Part shown: one piece after another, positions 49,453 to 58,444 of the stretch
Position numbering within the stretch: the stretch's first letter is position 1
Layout of the letters: every line of letters begins with the position of its first letter
Assembly: GCA_020722065.1 (NCBI GenBank)
Contig: DYLK01000016.1
Coordinates: 1-59,607 of the forward strand
DNA length: 59,607 bases
Direction of reading: 5' to 3'
From: Melioribacter roseus
GTDB taxonomy: Bacteria > Bacteroidota > Ignavibacteria > Ignavibacteriales > Melioribacteraceae
Notes under the pieces: model-generated
Database searches by the model: none
Seen by the model: only the letters and a program-made list of their open reading frames with translations
What the model was told of the DNA's origin: nothing
Position numbers and translations under genes: made by a program

Positions 49453-52400
49453 ATGAAAAAAATATCAGTACTTTTCGCAATTTTGGTAATGTTCTTCAGC
49501 ATGAATAACGCACAAGTTGTTGTTCAAGGAATAGACCAAGTTACAACCGTAAGTATGACAAGTCCAATAAGCGGCAGTTTTAGTGCTGGAACTTTCAGAG
49601 CTACTTTAAACGGACAAAATGAAAAAATGTATTGCGTAGATTTATTCCACACAGTTCAATGGAACACTACTTACGTCCCAGATGGCAATACAAGTCCAGA
49701 AGTAACATATATCCTAAATAATTATTATCCTTATGTAACAAATAAACCTGGTGCTTTATCTGATGTTAGACGCGAAGCTGCAGCAGTACAAGGTGCAATT
49801 TGGACATTCGTTGATGGAATGACAGGTTTTACTTCTCCAGCTGATGTTGAAGCAAGAAGACTTGAAATTGTTGCAGATGCTATCGCGAATGCAGGAGCAA
49901 CCACACCAGCTTTAACATTAGTTATTACTCCACAATATCAAGCACTTCACGAAGGTGTAGATGCAGCATTTACAGTTGAAGTTTATGATGAAACAAACGC
50001 TCCAGCAGAAAATGTAGTTGTTACATTATCTACTACAGATGGAACTTTGAGTAGCACAACATTAACAACTGGCGCTAATGGAATTACAGATACAGTTTAT
50101 TTAGTACAAGGAACTTTAGAAGAAGCAACAGTTACAGCTTCAGCTCAAGTTGTTATTCCACAAGGGACAAGATTTGTAAGACAAGATGCTCCAAATAGTT
50201 ATCAAAAATTAGTTCTTGCAACTCCAACAATTGATACACGTTTTGTTGTTGCAAACGTTCGTTGGTTTCCTGAAGTTGACTTATCATTAGTAAAAACAGT
50301 AGATGAAAGTGAACCAGAAGATGGCGATGTTATTACTTTTACAATTACCTTAAGCAACTTAACTCAAGAAAATGCTTATGATATTCAAGTTACTGATGTT
50401 TTACCTGACGGATTCCTTTTTATGTCTTCTTCAGCAAGTGTTGGAAGTTATGATGAAATGACTGGACTTTGGACATTAAATCAATTAGACGGAAATTCAC
50501 AAGCTACTTTACAAATTACAGTTCAAGTAGATTATGCAACAATGAACAACGCAACTTTGAATTTAGGTCCAGTAGCTGATTTTAATTTATTCGTTTTGAA
50601 TAATCTAACACAACCTTCATCAGATACTGAAGGGAAAGTTGCAGTAGGAAGAAATGCTACTTTGTCAAATTATAGCATTGGTGATAAACTAACCTCAAAT
50701 GGCGAAGATGTTTTGGTAGTTGGAAACAAACTTACTTATACAAGTGGGCGAGTTTATAACGGAAATGTAGTTTATGGCAGATTTCAAGATATTCACCCAA
50801 CAATGGTTAGTGTTGATGAAGGAACAATCAGACGCGATACTGTAATTGATTTTCCAGCAGCAAAAACTTATTTGTTAAATTTATCAAATACTCTAAAAGG
50901 TTACACTGTAAACGGAACAACACGATTTGAATGGGGTGGTTTAACTTTAGTTGGTACAAATCCTTTCTTAAACGTATTTAATGTTGATGGAAATGAATTA
51001 TCAGCAGCAAACAACTTCGAAATTAATGCTCCAAATGGTTCAGTAGTTATTGTAAATATTTCCAGAAGAAACGTTTCTTGGACTGGTGGTGCTTCAGTTG
51101 TTGGTACAAGCAAAGAAAATGTAATTTACAATTTTTATCAAGCCAACAATTTAACAATTCAAGGAATTGCAGTACTTGGAACAATATTAGCCCCAAAAGC
51201 AAGCGTAAATTTTGTAAGTGGTGTTCAACACGGACAAATGATTTGCAAAAATCTAACGGGTCAAGGGCAATTCAACCTTGCTAATTTTATTGGAAACATT
51301 CCAGTTGATCCTTATATAACAAACGTTGCAGAAATTACGGCTTTAGCAAATCCAGAATCAAACGTAGCAAATAATTCATCTTCAGTAACTGTTCACGTAA
51401 ACTTTGGAGCAAATGGCACCAACAACAATCAAGGAAATTGGGAATTATATTCTCAAGTTGGTACAGAAATGATTTGGTCGATGACTTATGATAACAGCGG
51501 AAATTCACTTTTCGGAACTGTTGGTGGAAAATTATACAGAAATAATGGAACTGAAAACGTTCTTTTGAATGAAGGAATGAATGTCGGTTTTATATGGGAT
51601 ATTGCAGTTGATAGAATTAACGGAAAAATTTGGATTGCAACAGAACGTGGTGTTTATATTTCACGTGATAACGGTGCAACTTGGGAATTACGTGGTTTAG
51701 ATGGAGTTGATGTTCGTGCAATCGTTTCAGCTGGCGAAGATCATGTATTTGCTGGTACGTGGGGACAAGGTGTTTACGAGCTTTCAGCTTCAACTGGTTA
51801 CTTATTTGTAGCGGTAAACGATGGTTTAACTCTTCCAATAGTTCACGCACTTGAAATAAATGCAAATGGCGATTTATTTGCTGGTACTTTTGGAATGGGA
51901 ATAATGAAATTAACACACGGAACAACAACTTGGTCGCAATTACCAGTTGGTTATAATTACATCTGGTCTTTAGCAAAAGATAGTCAAGGTAAAATTTATG
52001 CTGGTACTTATGGTGGCGGCGTTTATTTTAGCGATGATAATGGAAGTTCTTGGATTCCAGATAATGATGGTTTAGCAAATAATTATATTTATTCACTTTC
52101 CGTAAATCCTTCAGATGAAGTTTTTGCTTCAACTTGGGGAGCTGGTGTTTATAGACTTGAAACATCAAAATCAAACAATTGGGTAACAATTGGTTTGGCT
52201 GGAATGAACGTAACATCAATTATTACTGATTCTAAAGATGGTTCGATTTATGCAGCAACAGAAAATGGGAATATCTACAAATTTATCGAAGGTGTAACTT
52301 CTACTGAAGATTTGTCAAATGTTGAAAAATTTGAATTAAGCCAAAACTATCCAAATCCATTCAATCCTTCAACAACAATCAATTTCAGTGTTGCTAAAAC

Positions 52401-52587
52401 TGGAAATTATAAATTAGTTGTTTATAACTCACTTGGCGAACAAATAGCTGAATTAGTTAATAGTCAATTAACAAATGGTAATTATAATGTACAATTTGAT
52501 GCAAGCAAATTATCAAGCGGAATGTACCTATACAGATTGATTGGTGAAAATGTGAATATTACAAAGAAAATGATTTTAATTAAATAA
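49453..52587 (+). CDS. T9SS-exported surface protein with thioester, Big_1-like, DUF11, choice-of-anchor A and beta-propeller domains
   Basis: 1044 residues. Signal peptide 1-20 (NNA|QVV). Residues 22-145 look like a thioester domain: MYCVDL with Cys61 and AAVQGAIW with Gln113, the residues that form the internal bond in Gram-positive thioester adhesins. A Big_1/invasin-like Ig domain spans about 152-235. A DUF11 domain starts at about 275 (VDLSLVKTVDESEPEDGD), is interrupted after about 363 by a choice-of-anchor A domain (about 369-616) and resumes at about 620 (ITNVAEITALANPE, NNSSSVTVHV). Residues 660-948 are propeller repeats (GVYISRDNGATW, GGVYFSDDNGSSW). The C-terminal type A sorting domain (957-1044) begins FELSQNYPNPFNPSTTI. 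Probably an adhesin; the target is unknown. Confidence 0.88.
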   Translation: MKKISVLFAILVMFFSMNNAQVVVQGIDQVTTVSMTSPISGSFSAGTFRATLNGQNEKMYCVDLFHTVQWNTTYVPDGNTSPEVTYILNNYYPYVTNKPGALSDVRREAAAVQGAIWTFVDGMTGFTSPADVEARRLEIVADAIANAGATTPALTLVITPQYQALHEGVDAAFTVEVYDETNAPAENVVVTLSTTDGTLSSTTLTTGANGITDTVYLVQGTLEEATVTASAQVVIPQGTRFVRQDAPNSYQKLVLATPTIDTRFVVANVRWFPEVDLSLVKTVDESEPEDGDVITFTITLSNLTQENAYDIQVTDVLPDGFLFMSSSASVGSYDEMTGLWTLNQLDGNSQATLQITVQVDYATMNNATLNLGPVADFNLFVLNNLTQPSSDTEGKVAVGRNATLSNYSIGDKLTSNGEDVLVVGNKLTYTSGRVYNGNVVYGRFQDIHPTMVSVDEGTIRRDTVIDFPAAKTYLLNLSNTLKGYTVNGTTRFEWGGLTLVGTNPFLNVFNVDGNELSAANNFEINAPNGSVVIVNISRRNVSWTGGASVVGTSKENVIYNFYQANNLTIQGIAVLGTILAPKASVNFVSGVQHGQMICKNLTGQGQFNLANFIGNIPVDPYITNVAEITALANPESNVANNSSSVTVHVNFGANGTNNNQGNWELYSQVGTEMIWSMTYDNSGNSLFGTVGGKLYRNNGTENVLLNEGMNVGFIWDIAVDRINGKIWIATERGVYISRDNGATWELRGLDGVDVRAIVSAGEDHVFAGTWGQGVYELSASTGYLFVAVNDGLTLPIVHALEINANGDLFAGTFGMGIMKLTHGTTTWSQLPVGYNYIWSLAKDSQGKIYAGTYGGGVYFSDDNGSSWIPDNDGLANNYIYSLSVNPSDEVFASTWGAGVYRLETSKSNNWVTIGLAGMNVTSIITDSKDGSIYAATENGNIYKFIEGVTSTEDLSNVEKFELSQNYPNPFNPSTTINFSVAKTGNYKLVVYNSLGEQIAELVNSQLTNGNYNVQFDASKLSSGMYLYRLIGENVNITKKMILIK

Positions 52588-52620
52588 TCTCATACCCTCT
52601 TCGTAGGAATTAAATCAAAA

Positions 52621-52647
52621 GCCCGCTATTTTCAGCGGGTTTTTTTA
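52621..52647 (+). terminator. Intrinsic terminator after the T9SS protein gene
   Basis: CCCGCT (52622-52627), ATTTTC loop, AGCGGG (52634-52639), then a run of eight T. Confidence 0.9.
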
Positions 52648-52746
52648 TTTAAAAGTTTTAAAAGAGTTTATTTCTTTTTTTTGAAAATACTATTTTGCAA
52701 AGAAGAAAATGAAGTTTATTATTAAAAACAAGCAGAAAGGTATAAG

Positions 52747-53958
52747 ATGAAAAAAATATTAGTAATTTTTGTTGTTTTTGCAGTTGCTCAAATTAGTTAT
52801 AGCCAGGATAAGGGACAATTTATTCAACCTAAAAATGAGTTTTGGGAGAAAATAGAAAAAAGTCTTGCTGAATTTCATAAAGTTGAAAAAGAAGAAAAGA
52901 CAAGTTTTAAGATGGATTTTTCTGGTAAGAAATATCCAACTGACATAACAAAATACAAGCAATTTTGGCATACTTCTCCAATTTCTCAAGGAAACACTGG
53001 AACTTGCTGGTCATTTTCAACTTCTTCATATTATGAATCTGAGGTGAAAAGGTTACATGGAATTGAAGTCCGTATTTCTCCAATTTATAATGCATATTGG
53101 GAATATGTTGAAAAAGCAAAGCAATTTATTGAAAAAAGAGGGAATTCATATTTCTCACAAGGTTCTGAATCGAATGCTGTAGAAAGAGTGTGGCGTAAAT
53201 ATGGTGCCGTCCCAACTGAAGTTTATTCTGGCTTGTTAAATGGGCAAGAATACCATGATCATACTGCAATGTTTGCAGAAATGGAAAGCTACTTGAATTC
53301 AATTAAAGCAAATAATTCATGGAATGAAGAAGAAAATATAGCAACAATAAAAGCAATTATGAATCATTATATAGGAACTCCACCCGAAAAATTCACATAT
53401 CAAGGAAAAGAATACACCCCAAAATCATTTTTAAGTGATTACCTAAAATTAAATCTTGATGATTATGTCGAAGTGCTATCATACATGCAAAAACCATATT
53501 GGGAAAAAGTTGAATATCAAGTTCCCGATAATTGGTGGCATAATTCTGATTATTACAATGTTCCACTTAATGAATTTATGAAAATTATTAAGAAAAGTGT
53601 AGATAACGGTTACTCAATTTGTATTGGCGGTGATGTTTCAGAAGCTGGTTACGAAAGCCACGCAGAAGTCGCGGTTGTTCCAACTTTTGATATCCCATCG
53701 GAATATATTGATGAAAATGCGAGACAATTCCGTTTTAGTAATGGGACTACAACAGACGACCACGGAATTCACATTGTAGGTTATACAAAAGATGAACAAG
53801 GGAAGTATTGGTTTTTGATTAAGGATTCAGGTTCGGGGGCACAAAATGGGACAAATATTGGATATTATTTCTATCATGAGGATTATGTAAAATTAAAAAT
53901 GATGGGAATTACAATCCACAAGGATATGGTTAAAGATATTCTGAATAAATTTGAATAA
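52747..53958 (+). CDS. Exported papain-like (C1) cysteine protease, bleomycin-hydrolase-like
   Basis: Signal peptide of about 19 residues (ends SYSQ). Oxyanion Gln81 and nucleophile Cys87 in ISQGNTGTCWSFS, catalytic His339 in DDHGIHIVGY. The position of the active-site Asn (NSWG in papain) reads KDSGSG, with Asp360. Length 403 and the insert between Cys and His fit the C1B/aminopeptidase C branch. Bacteroidota encode similar exported enzymes. No type A sorting domain, so probably periplasmic. It lies between two terminators as a single gene. Confidence 0.88.
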   Translation: MKKILVIFVVFAVAQISYSQDKGQFIQPKNEFWEKIEKSLAEFHKVEKEEKTSFKMDFSGKKYPTDITKYKQFWHTSPISQGNTGTCWSFSTSSYYESEVKRLHGIEVRISPIYNAYWEYVEKAKQFIEKRGNSYFSQGSESNAVERVWRKYGAVPTEVYSGLLNGQEYHDHTAMFAEMESYLNSIKANNSWNEEENIATIKAIMNHYIGTPPEKFTYQGKEYTPKSFLSDYLKLNLDDYVEVLSYMQKPYWEKVEYQVPDNWWHNSDYYNVPLNEFMKIIKKSVDNGYSICIGGDVSEAGYESHAEVAVVPTFDIPSEYIDENARQFRFSNGTTTDDHGIHIVGYTKDEQGKYWFLIKDSGSGAQNGTNIGYYFYHEDYVKLKMMGITIHKDMVKDILNKFE

Positions 53959-53982
53959 AGAAGAATTTTAGATTTTCTAAAT

Positions 53983-54010
53983 AAAAAAATCCACGAAAGT
54001 GGATTTTTTT
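53983..54010. terminator. Terminator after the C1 protease, facing tRNA-Gly
   Basis: AAAAAAATCCAC, GAAA tetraloop (53995-53998), GTGGATTTTTTT; A-run and T-run make it usable for both strands. Confidence 0.9.
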
Positions 54011-54025
54011 ATTTGTTATTTGTAG

Positions 54026-54098
<73 letters not shown>

Positions 54099-54171
54099 AT
54101 TTCGTTATTTCAAACGAACTATCAATATTTTGAGTTGCAAATATAAGTTGTGCTTCTATTTTTTACAAATA

Positions 54172-55206
54172 TTATTGTAAATTTTCTTTTAAATAATGAA
54201 TATTATCAATCTCAATTGGGTCTTTTCCTCGTTGAACTGCATGATAATAAGTTACCCAATCCGCAAAGTAAATTATGTCAAATAATCTCTCTTTGAATTC
54301 AGATTTATTACTTGTAAAAGATTTGACTTCGCAACCCATTTTTGAAATAAGTTGTTTTGTTATTGCGATCCTTTTTTGAATTTGAGGATGGTAAGATTCA
54401 TCTTCAATAATAATAACTTTTGCATTTATTTGATTTGCATTAAAACTTTCCCAACCAATAATTTCGTTATGATTAAGTTCGGCAAAATTGTTGTAGAATG
54501 CGTGTAATTTGGAGTTTTCGTTGAATTGTCCTTTTATGCGTATTGCAACAGAATCTGTTCTACCAGAAACACCATAAATTATTGGAATAAAACCAATTAA
54601 ATCACGTGAAAATTGTTCGGCTTCGTTCGTTTCTTTTGTGAATTCTAAAGACATTTCCTTCAAATTTGTAATGATTTTATTTGTAGTAGAGTTCTGAAAA
54701 CCGATTAAGCTCAATTCTTGTAATATTTTTAGAAGAGCGAAAAAACTTGAGTAAAGTGCAAATCTTGGTTGGAAACCTTTCATCAATTTAAAAATTGGTA
54801 GTTTATTAAATTTTGCAACTTCTTCTAATTTGCCACCAGTTGTAACGCAAACAATTTGAGCATTTCTCTCAATTGCTTCGTTTAAACTAGAAAGTGTTTC
54901 TTCTGTAAAACCAGAATAAGAAGAAGCGATGAAAAGTGTATTTTCGTTAATGTAATTTGGGAGCGAGTAATTTCTATTAACTTGAAAAGGGAATTTAAGT
55001 TCTTCTCCCAAAAAAGCGGGGAGCAATTCGCCACCAATTGCCGAGCCACCCATTCCCGCAACAATAATATTCTGAATTTTGCTTACATCGATATTATTAC
55101 TTTCCAATTTCCCTTCCCACGCAGTTTGTATTTGCAGATAGGAATCTCGCAAAACTTGAAATTGATTTTGTAAATCGTATTTGCTAATTAAATCTTTATT
55201 TGTCAT
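54172..55206 (-). CDS. Phosphoglucose/phosphomannose isomerase (bifunctional SIS type)
   Basis: Interconverts fructose-6-phosphate with glucose- or mannose-6-phosphate. SIS-fold motifs: NIIVAGMGGSAIGGELL, FIASSYSGFTEETLSSL, AFYNNFAELNHNEI, and C-terminal YYHAVQRGKDPIEIDNIHYLK. I start at the ATG at 55206 (344 residues), preceded by GAGGAAG; the longer frame reaches well into ptsI. It overlaps ptsI by 11 nt, so translation is probably coupled to the PTS genes. Confidence 0.93.
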   Translation of the reverse strand: MTNKDLISKYDLQNQFQVLRDSYLQIQTAWEGKLESNNIDVSKIQNIIVAGMGGSAIGGELLPAFLGEELKFPFQVNRNYSLPNYINENTLFIASSYSGFTEETLSSLNEAIERNAQIVCVTTGGKLEEVAKFNKLPIFKLMKGFQPRFALYSSFFALLKILQELSLIGFQNSTTNKIITNLKEMSLEFTKETNEAEQFSRDLIGFIPIIYGVSGRTDSVAIRIKGQFNENSKLHAFYNNFAELNHNEIIGWESFNANQINAKVIIIEDESYHPQIQKRIAITKQLISKMGCEVKSFTSNKSEFKERLFDIIYFADWVTYYHAVQRGKDPIEIDNIHYLKENLQ

Positions 55207-56980
55207 TGTCTTCCTCGAAAATTTTATCTTCAATGCTAAGTGCATTTGTTTTTAAGAAATTGTTCAAAATAGCCATTATTTCTTCGTGAGTATCAAGTTT
55301 TTTGATTTGATCAACTAAAATTTGGCAATCTTGAATTGATACATTATTTATTAATTTTTTTATATATGGTATTGAAGAAGGTGAAACACTAAACGAACGT
55401 AAACCAAGTCCGAGCAAAAGTGGTGTTGCTAAAGTGTCGCCAGCCATTTCTCCGCAAAGTGTAACTTTTAGATTGTTTTCAGATGCTGTTTTGAAAATAT
55501 AACCCAAGGTGTCAATTACCGAAGGGTGAAATTCTTGATAAAGCTCAGAAACAATTTCGTTTGTTCTATCAACTGCAAGAAGATATTGAATTAAATCGTT
55601 TGTTCCGATGCTTAAAAAACTAATTAATTGTGCAATTTTTGGGATTAATACAACGATTGCTGGAACTTCAATCATTACCCCGACTTCAAGATTTTCATCA
55701 TAAGGAATGTTTTCTGACCGAAGTTGATTTTTGCAATTATTTATTAATGTAATTGTTTCTTTAACTTCACTAACCGTAGTAACCATTGGTAAAAGCAATT
55801 TAACTTTTCCAAATGCTGATGCTCGGATAATTGCACGGAGTTGATCTTTGAAATAAGGTTTATTTTCAAGTAAAAATCTTATTCCACGCCAACCAAGGAA
55901 TGGGTTTGTTTCTTTTATATCAATAGGCAAAACTTTATCACCGCCAACATCAAATACGCGAATTACAACTTCTTTTCCTTGCATTTGTTGGACAATGTTT
56001 AAATATTGTTCAAATTGCATTTCTTCAGTCGGTAAAATTTCACTTTCAACAAAAACTTGTTCAGTTCTTACTAAGCCAATTCCATCTGCATTGTGTGCCT
56101 TTACCATCTCAATTTCTTGTTCAACATCTAAATTCCCTAATAATTCGATACTATGTCCGTCCTTTGTGATTGTTGGTTTTTGTGCTAAATCGTTAAATTC
56201 GCCTTCAATTGAGTTCACAATTTTAATTTTGCGTTCGTATTTCGACAATGTGTTTTCTGCTGGATTGACAATTACGCGTCCGTAATATCCGTCAACAATT
56301 ATTAAATCATCTTCTTGAATTTCGATAGTAGCATCGTGCAAACCAACTACCGCTGGAAGATTTAACGAGCGTGCAAGAATTGCAGTGTGCGAAGTTAATC
56401 CGCCAAAATCAGTTACAAAACCTTGTGCATCTCGTTTTGAGAAAAGTATTGTGTCAGATGGAGTAAGTGATTCGGCAACAATTATTCTGCTGAATGGAAT
56501 TTTTGATTTCCATTTTTCCTTACGAAGATTACGAATAATTCGGTTTTTAATATCTTCGATATCGTGAGCTCTTTCTTGCAAATAACTGTCTTTTGATGAA
56601 CTGATTAATTTTGTGTACTTAGTCATTTCATCTTCAACAATATAAGCTGGGGTAAGTTTTTCTTCACGAATTCGGTTCTCAATTGATGTAATCAAAAACG
56701 GGTCATCTAAAATCATAATTTGAGCTTCAAAAATTACAGCTCTATCTTTGCCAATTTTATCAATCGCTAAATCGAGAATTTTTTTCAATTCTGATTTTGA
56801 TTTATCTAACGAAAAGCGAAATTGTTCAATTGCTCCATCAATATCAGTAATTTCAAGTTTGATTGCTTGAAATACTTTTTTATCAAAAATGTAGGCTTTC
56901 CCAATTTTTATTCCGTGAGCAGCGGCAACTCCTTCAAGGATTACTTCCTTTTTGATATTAAAATCAGAATTAGAGTTCAT
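55196..56980 (-). CDS. ptsI: Phosphoenolpyruvate-protein phosphotransferase (enzyme I)
   Basis: Takes phosphate from PEP and passes it to HPr. The N-terminal phosphohistidine motif is GGLTSHTAILARS; PEP-site motifs VRTEQVFVE, GWRGIRFLL and the catalytic Cys in TLCGEMAGD follow. About 594 residues from the chosen ATG at 56980, preceded by GCGAGG; an in-frame ATG at 56995 lies further inside ptsH. It overlaps ptsH by 11 nt. No sugar-specific enzyme II is in the window. Confidence 0.95.
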   Translation of the reverse strand: MNSNSDFNIKKEVILEGVAAAHGIKIGKAYIFDKKVFQAIKLEITDIDGAIEQFRFSLDKSKSELKKILDLAIDKIGKDRAVIFEAQIMILDDPFLITSIENRIREEKLTPAYIVEDEMTKYTKLISSSKDSYLQERAHDIEDIKNRIIRNLRKEKWKSKIPFSRIIVAESLTPSDTILFSKRDAQGFVTDFGGLTSHTAILARSLNLPAVVGLHDATIEIQEDDLIIVDGYYGRVIVNPAENTLSKYERKIKIVNSIEGEFNDLAQKPTITKDGHSIELLGNLDVEQEIEMVKAHNADGIGLVRTEQVFVESEILPTEEMQFEQYLNIVQQMQGKEVVIRVFDVGGDKVLPIDIKETNPFLGWRGIRFLLENKPYFKDQLRAIIRASAFGKVKLLLPMVTTVSEVKETITLINNCKNQLRSENIPYDENLEVGVMIEVPAIVVLIPKIAQLISFLSIGTNDLIQYLLAVDRTNEIVSELYQEFHPSVIDTLGYIFKTASENNLKVTLCGEMAGDTLATPLLLGLGLRSFSVSPSSIPYIKKLINNVSIQDCQILVDQIKKLDTHEEIMAILNNFLKTNALSIEDKIFEEDNDK

Positions 56981-57236
56981 CGAAACCTCGCTCAAAATAA
57001 CCGATTATTTCCTCAGCAGCTTCTTTTTCATCATTTCCTTCAAATTCTAAAATGATGGTAGAACCTTTTTCGGCTGCAAGTGTCATTACGCCAATTATAC
57101 TTTTCCCGTTTATTTTCATTCCGTCTGTGTACATATAGAAATCACATTTGTACTTTGAGGCTAATTTGACTAAAGTAGCTGCTGGGCGAGTATGCAATCC
57201 AGCATTATTTAGAATTTTAACTTCTCGTTCAATCAT
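56970..57236 (-). CDS. ptsH: HPr phosphocarrier protein
   Basis: 88-residue phosphocarrier. Taking the ATG at 57236 as start puts the active His in GLHTRPAA exactly at 15 and the regulatory Ser in NGKSIIGVM exactly at 46, both canonical. The frame is open 12 codons further upstream, inside the prenyl synthase gene, but that would shift these positions. The start overlaps the prenyl synthase stop by 1 nt (TAATG). The Ser46 site suggests an HPr kinase elsewhere. Confidence 0.95.
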   Translation of the reverse strand: MIEREVKILNNAGLHTRPAATLVKLASKYKCDFYMYTDGMKINGKSIIGVMTLAAEKGSTIILEFEGNDEKEAAEEIIGYFERGFDEL

Positions 57237-58222
57237 TAGTTTTTTCTTTTGATTAGTTGATGAATTAGCCATTGTAACATTGCTTTTGCATCGCTTTCTG
57301 GAATATTTTTTAATGATTCTTCAGCTTTTTGGGAATATTTAATAATTTCTGATTCTGTAGTTTCAAAAACCCCGAGTTTTCTGAACATGTTTATAAATTC
57401 TGGAATTTCATCTTCTGTAATTCCTTTATTCTTAACAAATTTCTGAAGTATTTGTTGATTCTTTCCTTTTGCAATTTCTATTGCTTTAATAATAAGATAA
57501 GTCTTTTTCCCTTCCAATAAATCGCCGCCGACTTTCTTGCCAATTTCATTTTCATCGCCAAGTAAATCGAGCATATCGTCTTGAATTTGAAAAGCGAGAC
57601 CAATATTTTTTGCATATTCTGCTAAAGCATTGATTTGTTTTTTGCTTCCACCACCTAATTTAGCTCCGATTTTGCAAGCGGTTTCAAGTAAAACGGCTGT
57701 TTTTTTGTGAATCATTAATAGATAATCTTCTAAAGAAAAAACTGTGGAGTTCTCCAAATCTTTATCGTAACTTTGTCCTTCGCATACTTCAATCATTGCT
57801 TGTGTGAAATCTGCAACAACATCAATATTCTTCGATTTACAGTCTTTTAACAAATATTGATATGCTAACGCAGTTAAACCATCGCCTGATAGAATTGCAG
57901 TGTTAATATCATATTTTTTGTGAATTGTTACTAAATTTCTTCTTTTATCTGCATTATCCATAATATCATCATGGACAAGTGTAAAATTGTGGAATAATTC
58001 GATTGCAACTGATGCATTATATACATCATTAAATTTACCACCTACAGCTTTAGCCGATAATTGAACAAGTAGCGAGCGAATTCTTTTTCCCCCACTTTGC
58101 GAAATATATGCAGCGGGTTCATAAAGAGAAGTAGGTTGCAATCCAGAAAATACTGAGTTAATTCTGGTTTCAATAATTGCACGTTGTTTTTCGTAAATCT
58201 TAGAAAATTTTGAATCGCTCAT
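57236..58222 (-). CDS. Polyprenyl (geranylgeranyl/farnesyl-type) diphosphate synthase
   Basis: Trans-isoprenyl chain elongation from IPP. First aspartate-rich motif LVHDDIMDNADKRR, second QIQDDMLDLLGDENEIGK, and SGGKRIRSLL for substrate binding. 328 residues. The product length cannot be read with confidence. It heads the minus-strand unit with ptsH, ptsI and the phosphosugar isomerase. Confidence 0.93.
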   Translation of the reverse strand: MSDSKFSKIYEKQRAIIETRINSVFSGLQPTSLYEPAAYISQSGGKRIRSLLVQLSAKAVGGKFNDVYNASVAIELFHNFTLVHDDIMDNADKRRNLVTIHKKYDINTAILSGDGLTALAYQYLLKDCKSKNIDVVADFTQAMIEVCEGQSYDKDLENSTVFSLEDYLLMIHKKTAVLLETACKIGAKLGGGSKKQINALAEYAKNIGLAFQIQDDMLDLLGDENEIGKKVGGDLLEGKKTYLIIKAIEIAKGKNQQILQKFVKNKGITEDEIPEFINMFRKLGVFETTESEIIKYSQKAEESLKNIPESDAKAMLQWLIHQLIKRKN

Positions 58223-58392
58223 AATCTTTCTTTTAATTAATTAGCCAAATTTAAGAAAAATAATTTACCAAAAATATCAAGTTTAGAATTTCTGAAATAC
58301 TATTTTGAGATAAATTAATAAAATTCAAAGTTATATGTTTGTTTAATAGGATTTAATAGTTGAATTGTAATATCAAAAATAAATTGGTAATT

Positions 58393-58422
58393 TTGAAAAG
58401 ACAAAATATTATGTGGTACGAT
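58393..58422 (+). promoter_or_regulatory. Candidate promoter of the epimerase gene
   Basis: TTGAAA (58393-58398), 18-nt spacer, TACGAT (58417-58422), 22 nt before the ATG. The rest of the 222-nt divergent gap (58223-58444) shows nothing recognisable. Confidence 0.3.
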
Positions 58423-58444
58423 AAGAAAAGGACAAATTATTTTT

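Noticed and set aside
51617-51976. Antisense 119-residue frame inside the T9SS protein gene
   Set aside because: Histidine/leucine-rich shadow of propeller repeats; no start signal.
51620-52290. DNA repeats inside the T9SS gene as a recombination-prone array
   Set aside because: The similarity is at protein level (propeller blades) and the DNA copies are too diverged.
57237-57272. Longer HPr start
   Set aside because: It would move the His and Ser away from the canonical positions 15 and 46.
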